64,000 bases of DNA from VRUE01 sp963732225 (GTDB taxonomy: Bacteria; Actinomycetota; Thermoleophilia; Solirubrobacterales; 70-9), in contig CAVSYR010000001.1 in assembly GCA_963732225.1 (NCBI GenBank), positions 1 to 64,000 on the forward strand, in the 5' to 3' direction. Of this stretch, positions 1-9,000 are shown piece after piece (position 1 is the stretch's first letter; each line of letters starts with the position of its first letter). A model generated the notes under the pieces. It was not told the origin of the DNA. It worked only from the letters and a program-made list of their open reading frames with translations, and searched no databases. Both the position numbers and the translations under genes were made by a program.

Positions 1-218
1 TAATTACCCCTGGATACCGAGTCGCGGTTCGCACCGAAAACGGCCGATATTGCGAGAACCTGGTCGAGGAGAGGCTCTGGATAGCCGCTGGGCATCCGAG
101 TGTTTTTGCTAGGGTCGCTGGCGTCCAGTGGCCTATACCAGCATCACGCCGTTCCGAATGGAGACTCCGCCCGACGAAAGCGGATGTCGGGATATCCGAG
201 TTGACTAGAAAGGACTGA
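1..218 (+). CDS. 3' end of an unknown protein gene (cut by window edge)
   Basis: Reading frame 3 is open from the left edge to a TGA at 216-218, giving about 71 residues ending in ISELTRKD. The fragment has a protein-like composition (for example ENLVEERLWIAAGHPSVFA). I do not recognise the family. The stop lies only 3 bases before the ATG of the next small gene, so the two are probably co-transcribed and translationally coupled. The other two forward frames are closed early (a TAA at position 1 and a TAG near 110), which supports this frame. The upstream part of the gene lies outside the window. Confidence 0.5.
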   Translation, partial: ITPGYRVAVRTENGRYCENLVEERLWIAAGHPSVFARVAGVQWPIPASRRSEWRLRPTKADVGISELTRKD

Positions 219-221
219 TTG

Positions 222-425
222 ATGATGGACGAGCCCCTCGATATCGATCGCCAGCTTGAGGGCTCGCTGGGTGATCAATCCCAGCACAAGCCGAACTTGC
301 CAACGCCCAAGGTTCCCTACGCGGACTTCTTGGAGGCCCAGCAAGACGACAAGGTCAAGCAGGCCATTCGCGAGGCGCTCGAGGAAAGCGCCAGCTTGGA
401 GCAAGAGGGCAAGATTCGTCTGTAG
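222..425 (+). CDS. small acidic protein, paralogue of the ORF at 1118-1303
   Basis: A 67-residue protein starting at ATG 222 (a second ATG is at 225) with AAAGGA about 7 bases upstream. The central part reads VPYADFLEAQQDDKVKQAI and continues with an acidic helix. The same pattern (DFL-AQ-D-KV-KA-REA-E-A-L then a short basic end) recurs in the minus-strand ORF at 1118-1303, so two real members of one small family flank the GNAT-like gene. No known domain is recognised. An all-helical, antitoxin-like adaptor is possible but is only inferred from size and position. Confidence 0.65.
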   Translation: MMDEPLDIDRQLEGSLGDQSQHKPNLPTPKVPYADFLEAQQDDKVKQAIREALEESASLEQEGKIRL

Positions 426-559
426 AAGTTCTGTTGGGACCTTTGAAGCAAGCTGCACCAAAAGCCAGCTTCAATGTAATCGTTTACTAGGATTTAGCCG
501 ACTGGCCGGGTCTGATCGGGCAGGCAACCGCGGCGGTGCGCCGGGGCAGGGGTTAGCTG

Positions 560-1117
560 ATGGTTCAAGACAAAATCGATGATGGCTGGACTCGCTGGGA
601 GCCGGCAATTGCCAAGTCTGCTAATTGGACTCTGGCTGAAGCGATTCGGGCATTCGAGCCTCCGGATTACGTAGCCGGCCGAGAGTGCGCACGGTGGCTG
701 AAGGAGGAATCGCTCGTCGACTATCCCCACACCATCACTTGGGTGCTCTGCAACGCCGGTGTCATCGAGGGCTTCTTCGCCATTTGCTCAGGTGTGTTCG
801 AGCTCGAGCTGCCGCACTCCCGTCCTGAAGACGATGTTCAGAGTGTCAAATGGCCATGCAGCGTGATCAAATGGATGTGCCGACGGGGTGGCCACCGGCC
901 CGGTGGCGGGGAGTACGACGGCCGCCCGATTATCAATCAAGCGATCGCACGAGCAAAGGCAGTGGGAAAGACGCAAGGAAACGTTGCCCTGGTTATCGAG
1001 CCCTTCGACGAGGTCATTGCCGGCAAGCTCCTCAAACGCCACGAGTTCCTCAGAATGGCGCGCCAAGGGCAGCTCTGGATGCCGCTCTACGAAGGCAACG
1101 ACCTTCTCGTGCCCTGA
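560..1117 (+). CDS. GNAT-fold acetyltransferase-like protein
   Basis: A 185-residue protein. The middle carries a GNAT-like beta strand (VIEGFFAICSGVFEL) and the C-terminus has the family's usual last motif order: helix, ALVIEPFDEVIAGKLLKRH, then GF-like EFLRMARQGQLWMPL. This resembles the short GNAT proteins found as toxins in toxin-antitoxin pairs. The canonical acetyl-CoA pyrophosphate loop (Q/RxxGxG/A) is not obvious: the region has RRGGHRPGGGEYDG instead, so activity is uncertain. It converges with the minus-strand small ORF, and the two stop codons abut at 1117/1118. Function is inferred from fold pattern only. Confidence 0.55.
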   Translation: MVQDKIDDGWTRWEPAIAKSANWTLAEAIRAFEPPDYVAGRECARWLKEESLVDYPHTITWVLCNAGVIEGFFAICSGVFELELPHSRPEDDVQSVKWPCSVIKWMCRRGGHRPGGGEYDGRPIINQAIARAKAVGKTQGNVALVIEPFDEVIAGKLLKRHEFLRMARQGQLWMPLYEGNDLLVP

Positions 1118-1303
1118 TCACTCGTGGATGAGGCCTTTGTGCCTCAGCCGCGCGTCTTCGTCTTGCGCCTCACGCAGCGCTTTCCGCACCTTTGGGTCGC
1201 GTTGCGCATCCAGGAAGTCCTGCATGCGGATCGTTGGCAGCGGACCCGTGTCTCCAGGCATCCTAGAAGGGCCCGGGCCTCGCTGGGGGTTTTGTTTGGC
1301 CAT
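1118..1303 (-). CDS. small acidic protein, paralogue of the ORF at 222-425
   Basis: A 61-residue protein with a clear ribosome binding site: on the minus strand GGGAGAGG lies 9 bases before the ATG at 1303. It contains IRMQDFLDAQRDPKVRKAL followed by an acidic helix, matching the forward small ORF residue for residue at the hydrophobic and basic positions. It converges on the GNAT-like gene. No known domain is recognised. The existence of two paralogues within 900 bases is the main reason to believe both are translated. Confidence 0.65.
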   Translation of the reverse strand: MAKQNPQRGPGPSRMPGDTGPLPTIRMQDFLDAQRDPKVRKALREAQDEDARLRHKGLIHE

Positions 1304-1366
1304 TGAGCAATTCCTCTCCCTGATTTGAGTTTAAGCAGAGGAAGCCAAGCGATCAAGAAAATTGAT

Positions 1367-2500
1367 TCAAACTCGGCTTTTCCGGCCTTGTCGTCCGTAT
1401 CGGCCGCAGCACCCCCCGGACTTAAGAACAGCGCTTAGCGCCGGTAGTTGCCCTGCAGGCTTCGTCATACATTCTCCTTTCCCCTTCTCTACCCGGCTGC
1501 GGCGAAACGCTGCAGGCGAGATTGCATGCCGGTAAGCCACGCTCCGCTCTCTAGATGTAGTTCCCAACCAGGTTGTTCCTAGCAGCTCGTTGAGGCGGGC
1601 TGCTGGCGGGCGATGGCCGAGGGAGCCATGCTTTCTGCGGTAGTTGTAGCGCTCGAGCCAGCCACCTAGCGCCAGGCGGCGTTCGGCCGAGCTGCCGTAG
1701 GCGCGCCCATAGGCCCACTCGCGCAGCATCGTCTGGACGAAGCGCTCTGCCTTGCCATTTGTCTGGGGTCGGTAGGGACGAGTGCGCAGGTGGCGGATTC
1801 CCAGCTCACGGCAGGCGGTGGCGTAGATCACCGAGCGATAAGGGGAGCCGTTGTCAGTCATCACCCGCTCGACCGTTACTCCACGCTCGGCAAACCAGGC
1901 GACCGCTCTCCGCAGGAAGCCCGCCGAGGTCTCACCACGCTCGTTGGCCAGCACCTCCACATAGGCGAGTCTCGTCGCGTCGTCGATGCAGACGTGGCAG
2001 TGCTCCCAGCCGTAGCCGCGGCTGGGCTGGCGCTTGCCGATTACTCGTTTGCCCGCCGCGCCGAAGCGGCCCAGCTTCTTGATGTCGATGTGGATCAGCT
2101 CTCCGGGCCGTGAGCGCTCGTAGCGGTTGGGTGGCTCGGGCGGCTCCAGGCGGCTGCGCTTGCCCAAGCCGATCCGCTTCAGCCACCCAGAGACCGTCGA
2201 GAGGGCCAAGCCGAGGATCTCGGCGATCTCAGCTGCGGTCATCCGCAGTCGGCGCAGTGCGCCGATCGCCTCGACCGTCGAGGCTGGCGTGCGGTGCGGA
2301 ATCCGCTTTGGCGCTGAGGAGCGATCCACTAGCCCGGCGTCTCCTTCGGCTCTCCAACGGCCCAGCCACTTGCGAGCGCTCCGCTCGCTGATGCCGGCGG
2401 CCTCGGCCGCCACCATCAGCGACCAGTCCTCCTCTTCGATGCGCTTGACCAACAGCTTGCGGCTGTTCGGGCAGGTGCGGGCGTTAGCGTGGATCCTCAT
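1367..2500 (-). CDS. IS481-family transposase, frameshifted at the C-terminus
   Basis: The start chosen is ATG 2500, preceded by AAGGAGG. The protein has an N-terminal helix-turn-helix pair (residues about 20-120) and an rve/DDE integrase core with Asp in LIHIDIKKLG (about 140), Asp in VMTDNGSPY (about 219) and Glu in NGKAERF (about 255). Compared with the copy at 50990-51940, one base is missing near 1578 (TTCCT here, TTCCCC there). The last residues therefore change and translation runs out of the element into flanking DNA until 1367. The catalytic core is intact, so the frameshifted tail may or may not abolish activity. Confidence 0.85.
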   Translation of the reverse strand: MRIHANARTCPNSRKLLVKRIEEEDWSLMVAAEAAGISERSARKWLGRWRAEGDAGLVDRSSAPKRIPHRTPASTVEAIGALRRLRMTAAEIAEILGLALSTVSGWLKRIGLGKRSRLEPPEPPNRYERSRPGELIHIDIKKLGRFGAAGKRVIGKRQPSRGYGWEHCHVCIDDATRLAYVEVLANERGETSAGFLRRAVAWFAERGVTVERVMTDNGSPYRSVIYATACRELGIRHLRTRPYRPQTNGKAERFVQTMLREWAYGRAYGSSAERRLALGGWLERYNYRRKHGSLGHRPPAARLNELLGTTWLGTTSRERSVAYRHAISPAAFRRSRVEKGKGECMTKPAGQLPALSAVLKSGGCCGRYGRQGRKSRV

Positions 2501-2583
2501 CCGGTGTCCTCCTTGTTGGGTGGTGGCTTCGACACCCCCAGCCTTCAAGGAGGCCCGGATGAACAACGTTGTTAGGAACTACA
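1556..2583 (-). mobile_element. IS481-type insertion sequence, copy 1 (1028 bp)
   Basis: The ends are TGTAGTTCCCAAC at 1556 and, inverted, GTTAGGAACTACA ending at 2583, so the terminal repeats match at 12 of 13 positions. CTAG lies one base outside each end (1551-1554 and 2585-2588). IS481 itself is known to target NCTAGN. The wider flanks (TCTAGA left, ACTAGG right) are not identical six-base repeats. The element is one base shorter than copy 3 because of the deletion in the transposase gene. Confidence 0.85.
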
Positions 2584-2722
2584 ACTAGGCAACGACCCAC
2601 CGGTCGGCGGCGCGGGCCCCTGGAAGTCCCACGGCCCCGCAAACCACCGATTCCCGTCTCATTTGCTCGATGGACTGGGATAACTCTCTAGGTGAAGCTC
2701 TTTGCCGGGGAGAAGCCGCCTG

Positions 2723-5700
2723 CTAGTGCCCTCCCCCACCCTTGGCTTTCTTGGTCTTCTTGGTGCCCTTGGGGCACTGGGCGATGAGCTTGGGCTGGGA
2801 GTCAGAGACCTTGCCGCTTTGGGAATCCAGCTTCAGGGTGGCGCGGTGGGTGCCCTTGCAGATGTTGGTCGAGTTTTGAAAGAGGCCCTTCTTGGCGCCC
2901 TGGGCGCTGACGATGACCTTGGAGATCGGCGCGTCGGGGACTTCTGTGAAGCGCACCCGCAGGCCACCGTTTACCGAGTCGACGCGGCCGACCGCATCGA
3001 AGGCGATCGGCTGGGAGGCGGGGCCGCGCAGGGCCAAGACCAAGTCGGGCAGCTTATGAGAGGAGGAGCGCAGGTAGGCGGGGCCTTCCAGGGGGTAGTC
3101 AAGCAGCGGCGTGTAGGCCTTGACGTGGCCGTAGACCGAGCCCGCCGGGCATGCGTTGGCGGCGAACTGCACGCGGGTGCAGATCGTGCGGAAGTGAGCC
3201 TGGTCGATGAACTCCGATTTGGGGAAGGTGAAGGAGATCTTGGCGGTGTTCGCTTCACCCGCCTTGGCGGTGAAGACGCCGCGAAAGCGCGGGTGAGCGC
3301 CGCGGTGGGTCGGGCCATAGAGGTGGGCGCTCAGCTTTGGCTTGTAGGGGAGGGATTTGCAGCCGCCGACCTGAAAGCGGGCAAAGAGCGCCGCGGGTGC
3401 TCCCAGGGTCGAGAGCACCTGCCCGCCGAAGGACTTCTCAGCGCAGGAGGTCGGGTTGAGCGAGAAGCCGGGGCGATCGGCGCGCACCGCGACCGAGCGC
3501 AGGTCAAGCGGGATGCCATCGAGGATGGTTGGCAGCGGGTCAGAGACGACGCGCCCCTGGGCGGTGGTGGGATCGAGGTAGACGGCGCTTCGGCTGACCA
3601 CCGTGCCGAGGTCAAAGGGACCGGCAACGGCAGGGGCGATCGCCACGATCGAGATCGGGGCGCCTTTGTAGGGGCCGGCCAGGTAGGCGTGGCCCTGGGT
3701 GAAGTAGGGGGTTGGGCCCGAGCCGGCGGAGGCAACCACGGTGCCCACTTGCGAGGAGGCGGGGCAGCTGGGGTCGGCCTGCTCGAGTGCGCCCTTTTGG
3801 GGTTCTTCGCGCGAGCGCGCCTTGGCGATGTCTGCCTCTGAGCAGGTGCCGACGCCGGCGAGCTTCGCGATCAGCCCGCTCGGCAGGGTGGCTTCGATCT
3901 TCGCCAGGCGTTGGCTGCCGTCTTCGCGGGAGAGCTTGAAGATCAGCGGGCTGTATTTGCCCGCCGCGGGGTCAAGCGTGCCGGCGCCGAGCTTGGGGGC
4001 GTTTGGCAGCTGGGCCTCGCTGGTCGGGCAGGCCCCCCCGCTGGGGGCGGCGGTGGTCTGGAAGGCGCTCTGGGGATTGGCGGCATTGCCCTGGGGCGCG
4101 CTCCAGGGCACCAGCTCGGTTTCGGTGGAGTAGGTATTGCAGGTGGGCGGGGTGGTGAAGGAGCCGCGCGGGCCGCCGAAGATGTGGACCCGGACGTCTT
4201 CGAGCGGCAGCTCGGGATTTTCCTTGAAGGTGGTGGTGATCTGGCCGGTAGCGGGGTCGAGGTCCCCCCTGCCGGCGAGCTTGGCGAGGATGCCGGTTTT
4301 TTCGTCTTCGAGCGCCAGGTAGACGGCGATCAGCGCTTTGAAGGGGTTGGCGAAGGGCTGGGCCACGTAGACGGAGCCGTGCAGCACTTCTTGGATCGGT
4401 TTTTCGCTTGCGGGGTCTTCTGCGACTTCCTGGTCTGGGGTTCTGGCGATGAGGGCCGGTGAGGAGACTTCAAAGCTGCCGATCTTGGCCTGAGCGGGGC
4501 AGCTCTGCGGGGCCATCGAGAAGCGCGGGGCGCTGCCTTTGGTGGTGGTGTAGCCGATCTGGGCCTCGCTGCAGGCGCCAAGGCCCGCTGCCTGGGAGGG
4601 GTTGATCGCCAACCCGGCGGGGAAGCGCACGGTGACGTCTTTGGCGGCGGCCGGTGGGGTTGGGTCTTCCAGTTCGGTTTCCTGGGGCTGGTGCAGGGTG
4701 ACGTCAAGGCCCGAGGGGGAGTCGGTGAGGTTGGTGGTGGGCTGGGCGGAGATCGTCGGCTCGAATTCCATCGCCTCACAGCCTTCGATCGAGACCTGAG
4801 CCTGTCCCGAGCGGTCGCTGGCGGGGATGCTCACCTCGTGTTCGCCGAAGGCCGGGCTCGGTTCCTCCCAGGTGTCGGCGCTGAGGTGAAAGAGGGGCGC
4901 CGCGGCGGGACACTCGCCCGGCAAGGTGAGGAGGGGGGTATTGACCGCTTCGACCGGGCAGGTGTTGTTGGAGTCGTGGCAGGTGCCGCGGATGCGTTCG
5001 TGCGCCGGCGAGGAGGGATCGCCCCAGACCTGGGCCTGGACGTTGAAGATCGGGGTCTGGCCGAAGGCGATCACGTCGTGGGTGGCGGCCTCGACTTCGA
5101 AGTCGCGATCGGAGCGAACGCCGACGATCGAGTGCAGGAAGACACCCGAGTCGGCGACGTTGGTGGCGAGCTCGGCGACCGCGCCCGGCGGCGGCACCAT
5201 GTTGTAGAGGTTTGAGGTTATGACGGTGTTGTTGCCTTTTTCGCCGATCAGCGAGGTGACGTCGACCATGCCCACCTGCGACTCATCGGGGCAGCCTTCT
5301 TCGCCGGTCAGTTTTGCCTCGGTGCAGAGGATCGGCGAGGCGGCCGGGGAGCCGACCATGCCGCGGGGAAGGTCGATGTGGATGTCGCGGGGGTGGCCGT
5401 CGTTGGTCAGGCCGGCGCCGAGGTTGCGGGTCGGGAAGCCAAAGGCGATCGTCTGCTGGTAGGGGTCTGAGCCAGCGCGCGATGCCGGTTCGCCGTCTTC
5501 TCCTGTGAGCAAGGCGCTGCGGGCGGGCAGGAAGTCAAAGGGAACGGGGTCGGGCTGAATCAAGGTCGGTGCGGTGGCGCTGATCGTCCCCGTGGCACCG
5601 CCGCCGGAGATCGTCGCCTGGGCGTCGAGCGTCCCTTCGGGTGTGGCGAGCGGCACTTCGACTTGGACCTGGGCGATGAGGACCCGGCCAGAGCCGACGG

Positions 5701-6040
5701 TTTCGGGCGTCTTGCAGGTGATCACCTGGGCCGGGGGGGCGGTGCAGGTCGGCTGGGTGGCCGTGGCGGGGTCCCTGTTGAGGGCGCTGGTGCCGATCAC
5801 TTTCAGCCCGGCGGGAATCGTGATCTGCAGTTCGGATTCGCTGCCACTGGTGGCTTTGGCGCCGACGTTGGTGGCGACCACCACGTATTCACCGCCGGCC
5901 CCGGGGGCGAAGTTGGCCGGCTCGGCGGTCGCCGCCAGGGTCCAGGCGGGAGCCGGGGCGGCCGAGGCAAAGGCGGGCGCCAGAGCGGCGAGGGCGAGGC
6001 AAAGCGCGGCGAGGATGAGGATCGGCCTGCGGGCACTCAT
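2723..6040 (-). CDS. large secreted repeat protein with lysine-rich tail
   Basis: A protein of 1105 residues with an N-terminal signal peptide (basic MSARR, hydrophobic core, AFASAAPA cleavage region). A DUF11-like beta-sandwich region follows (YVVVATNVGAKATSGSES). Long stretches then alternate between TCHDSN/CPVEA-type cysteine pairs and conserved LPSGL or FPAGL motifs, suggesting repeated beta domains. It ends in KGTKKTKKAKGGGGH. I recognise no enzyme motif, and an extracellular or envelope role is inferred. Its start overlaps the stop of the upstream gene by 4 bases (ATGA), so the two giants form a translationally coupled pair. Confidence 0.85.
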   Translation of the reverse strand: MSARRPILILAALCLALAALAPAFASAAPAPAWTLAATAEPANFAPGAGGEYVVVATNVGAKATSGSESELQITIPAGLKVIGTSALNRDPATATQPTCTAPPAQVITCKTPETVGSGRVLIAQVQVEVPLATPEGTLDAQATISGGGATGTISATAPTLIQPDPVPFDFLPARSALLTGEDGEPASRAGSDPYQQTIAFGFPTRNLGAGLTNDGHPRDIHIDLPRGMVGSPAASPILCTEAKLTGEEGCPDESQVGMVDVTSLIGEKGNNTVITSNLYNMVPPPGAVAELATNVADSGVFLHSIVGVRSDRDFEVEAATHDVIAFGQTPIFNVQAQVWGDPSSPAHERIRGTCHDSNNTCPVEAVNTPLLTLPGECPAAAPLFHLSADTWEEPSPAFGEHEVSIPASDRSGQAQVSIEGCEAMEFEPTISAQPTTNLTDSPSGLDVTLHQPQETELEDPTPPAAAKDVTVRFPAGLAINPSQAAGLGACSEAQIGYTTTKGSAPRFSMAPQSCPAQAKIGSFEVSSPALIARTPDQEVAEDPASEKPIQEVLHGSVYVAQPFANPFKALIAVYLALEDEKTGILAKLAGRGDLDPATGQITTTFKENPELPLEDVRVHIFGGPRGSFTTPPTCNTYSTETELVPWSAPQGNAANPQSAFQTTAAPSGGACPTSEAQLPNAPKLGAGTLDPAAGKYSPLIFKLSREDGSQRLAKIEATLPSGLIAKLAGVGTCSEADIAKARSREEPQKGALEQADPSCPASSQVGTVVASAGSGPTPYFTQGHAYLAGPYKGAPISIVAIAPAVAGPFDLGTVVSRSAVYLDPTTAQGRVVSDPLPTILDGIPLDLRSVAVRADRPGFSLNPTSCAEKSFGGQVLSTLGAPAALFARFQVGGCKSLPYKPKLSAHLYGPTHRGAHPRFRGVFTAKAGEANTAKISFTFPKSEFIDQAHFRTICTRVQFAANACPAGSVYGHVKAYTPLLDYPLEGPAYLRSSSHKLPDLVLALRGPASQPIAFDAVGRVDSVNGGLRVRFTEVPDAPISKVIVSAQGAKKGLFQNSTNICKGTHRATLKLDSQSGKVSDSQPKLIAQCPKGTKKTKKAKGGGGH

Positions 6041-9000
6041 CGGCTCCTCCTCGGCTTGGCCTTGGCTTTCTTGGAGTGGTGCTTTTTGTGCTTCTTTGAT
6101 TTCTTCTTGGCTTTCTGCTTTTTGTGCTTTTGCGCCTGGTTGCCGGGGCCGAGGAAGGTCGAGGTCGCGGGGGTCGATTCCACAGGTGGCGTCTGGGCTG
6201 GGCCGTGGCAGGCTTCGGCGCCTTCGCAGGGCACCGCCGCCACCGGGCTCTGGGCGGCGAGGCCGCCTTGGACGCGGGCGTCATAGACGTCTTGCAGCTG
6301 GTCTTTGTCTTGGCCGACCAGCTGATCGCGGGTGAAGAAGAAGACGTCTTTGCCGTCCGCGGAGGCATCGGCGAAGAGCGAGGGGAACTCGCTTTTGCCG
6401 CTCGAGATTAGGTAGATGCAGCCGCTGTTTATGGGGGAGTAGGCGGGGCCTCCTTCTTGACAGCCGCCCGCACCTGCTGCCTCCCACTCATAGACGTCGT
6501 CGCAGGCGGGGTAGTTCTGATTGCTAGTTCCCGACGGCAAGCAGCCACCCTGTCCGTTGGTGTCGGCGGGGACCAGCGCTTCGGATGTTTCAAAGAAGGC
6601 CTGATCGCCGCTTGCCGAGAGGATCCGCGCGGAGACCGCGGCCACCGAGGCCAAGGGGCCCAGGCCGGGGAAGGCGATGCTCTCGATCCGTGGGCCGCTC
6701 TTCGCCGCTTCCCCCGCCGGGTTGCAGCTCACGCAGCTGATTCCCTGCCCCACCTTGAAGCGGTAGAACTCCGGCACGCCGTCGTTGTCGTAGGGGGTCA
6801 GCTTTTCCTGGGAGCGAAAGAGCAGCGCTCGCCCGTCGGCGCTTACGAAGGAGGTCTTCGGGACATAACTCGAGGTACCGAACTGGTCCCTCGGCGTCGC
6901 GGTCCAGTTGAGCGAGTCGGGAGGCCCTGGGCTGCCGCTCTCGCTTTTCAGCCGCCCCACCAGCTCGATCGTCCCTTCGTGCCAGAGGTAGAGGCTGCAG
7001 CTGCCCGAAGCCGAGCCCACCGTGCCTTTGCAGTCGCCAGGTTCGGCTTCTTCGGCCTCGTCAAGCACCCCGTTGGCGGCGAAGTAGAGGTATTTGCCGT
7101 CGGCCGAGGCGCCCAGCACCCCCTGCACTTCGGCTCCGTTGGTGTCGGTGGGGTCAGGCGTCAGGTCTTCGAGCTGTTCTTCGCCTGGGCCGTAGCGGTA
7201 GAGGTCGTTGCCGGGGTTGGTCGCGGCTTCGCCGTTGGTCGCCCAAAAAAGGTGTTCGGCATTTGCGGCTACTCCGTTGGGTTTGCCTTCTAGCTTGATG
7301 AATTCACCCTCGCAGCCATCAGTCACTTCGCAACCACCAAGTTCGGGAAAGTCAGCGATCGGGATGTGCCCGATCTCTTCTTCGCCCTGGGTCGCCCAAT
7401 AGATATCGGAGCCAGCGATGGCGACGCCGCGAACGCCGGCTTTGCCGACGAAGACGAATTCTTCCTTGCCACCCTCTAGTGGGATGCGCCTGATCCAGCC
7501 GAAGTCGTTTTCCTCGTCGTTAGCACTGAAATAAATATGACTAGGGCTCAGCGCCAATCCATAAATAATCTTGCCAAATGTTTTCGTAAAAAATGTCTCT
7601 TCAACTTCCCCTCCCGTAATCAAAGCCCGTCCGATCGACCGTTTAACCGGATCCCTCGCCGCATTCGCCCAGTAAATATATTCAGCGTTGACCGCAATTC
7701 CCTGTGGGTTGGAGGTGCCGCGGATAAAGTTCGGCTTGATTTCGGTCGGGGTGGGTCCTCCGATGTTCGCTCGGCCGATCGTCCCTTCTTCGTCTACGGG
7801 GCCGAATTCGTTGCTCCTGCCGGTATTGGTCCAGTAGATGTGGTCGGCGTCAACAGCGACGTAGCGGGGTTCACTGGGTACCGTTTCTTCGGCGGGTTCA
7901 AAGACGCCGGGTTTGACTTCTCTTTCGAACTGGAAGGTGACCGGTTCGGGCTCGATGAAGTCTTCGTCGATTCCGCTGCCGTCGAGGTTGGCGCGGCCGA
8001 TCGTACCGGCGGCGGGGTTTGCCCAGTAGACGTGGGAGCCGTCCACGGCGACGCCGACGGCTTGTTTGGGGATGAAGTCCGGTTTTTCGATCGTGCCGCC
8101 GACGGCGCCGAGTTCTATCTGGGCCGGGGGCTGGTCGGGCCCGGTGTTGGCGTCTTCGGTCAGCTTCTCCGGTGAGGTGAAGAAGGCTTCAGAGCCGTCG
8201 GCGCTGGCGGCCTGGAAGGCGGCGGGCTGGGAGCCAGCGGTGTCGGGGACGCTGCGATGGGAGGCCGAGACGTGGATCGTGCAGGCGAGGGCGGATTTGG
8301 TGCATTTGCCTTTCGTGCCTTCGCTGAGATCGCTCTGCTCCTCGGTCGGGTTGAGGCGCTTGAAGAGCTGGCCGGTTCCCGCTTCGGTGAAGAAGATGGA
8401 GCCTTCGGGGGCAATTGCGTGCTCATCTTGGAGGTAAAAGCCGCGATCAGCGCCGCCGAGACTAAGCTGTCGTCTCCCCGCCCCAGCCGTCCATGCGTAG
8501 GGACCGGCCAAGGTACCTTTGAGCGGCGAGGTCTCTTGGTTAGTAACCCCCGCCAGGGTGATCTGCCCAGTCTCGCGGTCCCAGGCGTAGAGGTTGGGAA
8601 AGCCTTCAAGAGCCCGCGGAATGATCTTGGACGGCGATTCGAAGAGAACGACCGAGCCGTCCCGGCTCTCGCCGGCGTAGGCGAATTCGGTCTTGGCCAC
8701 ATAAGGGGTGATCTGCACCGATTCTCCGCTAGCTGTCGACTCCACCACCAGGGCCGAGAGCTTGGAGGTGCCCAGTTTGCTCACGCTTGAGAAGACTTCG
8801 GTGTAGTCGGGAGACCAGCCGATCACCTGAGCGCGCTCGCCCGCGGACGGAGGCGGCAGCAGACCCTGGGTGGACCAGCCACCGGGCCCCCGGGAGGCGA
8901 AATAGGTGGGGAATTCCTGGGCGCCTTGGCCACCCGGAATGCCGAAGGAAGACTCGAAGGTGATGCCACCGCCGTTTGCGGCGGCTTTGACCCCGGGCAC

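Noticed and set aside
144..461. Minus-strand ORF of 105 codons
   Set aside because: It is antisense to the small paralogous protein gene, has no ribosome binding site and no similarity to its neighbours.
2702..3841. Forward open frame of 379 codons
   Set aside because: It is the complement of the large secreted protein gene, with biased Gly/Ala/Arg content and no recognisable motif.
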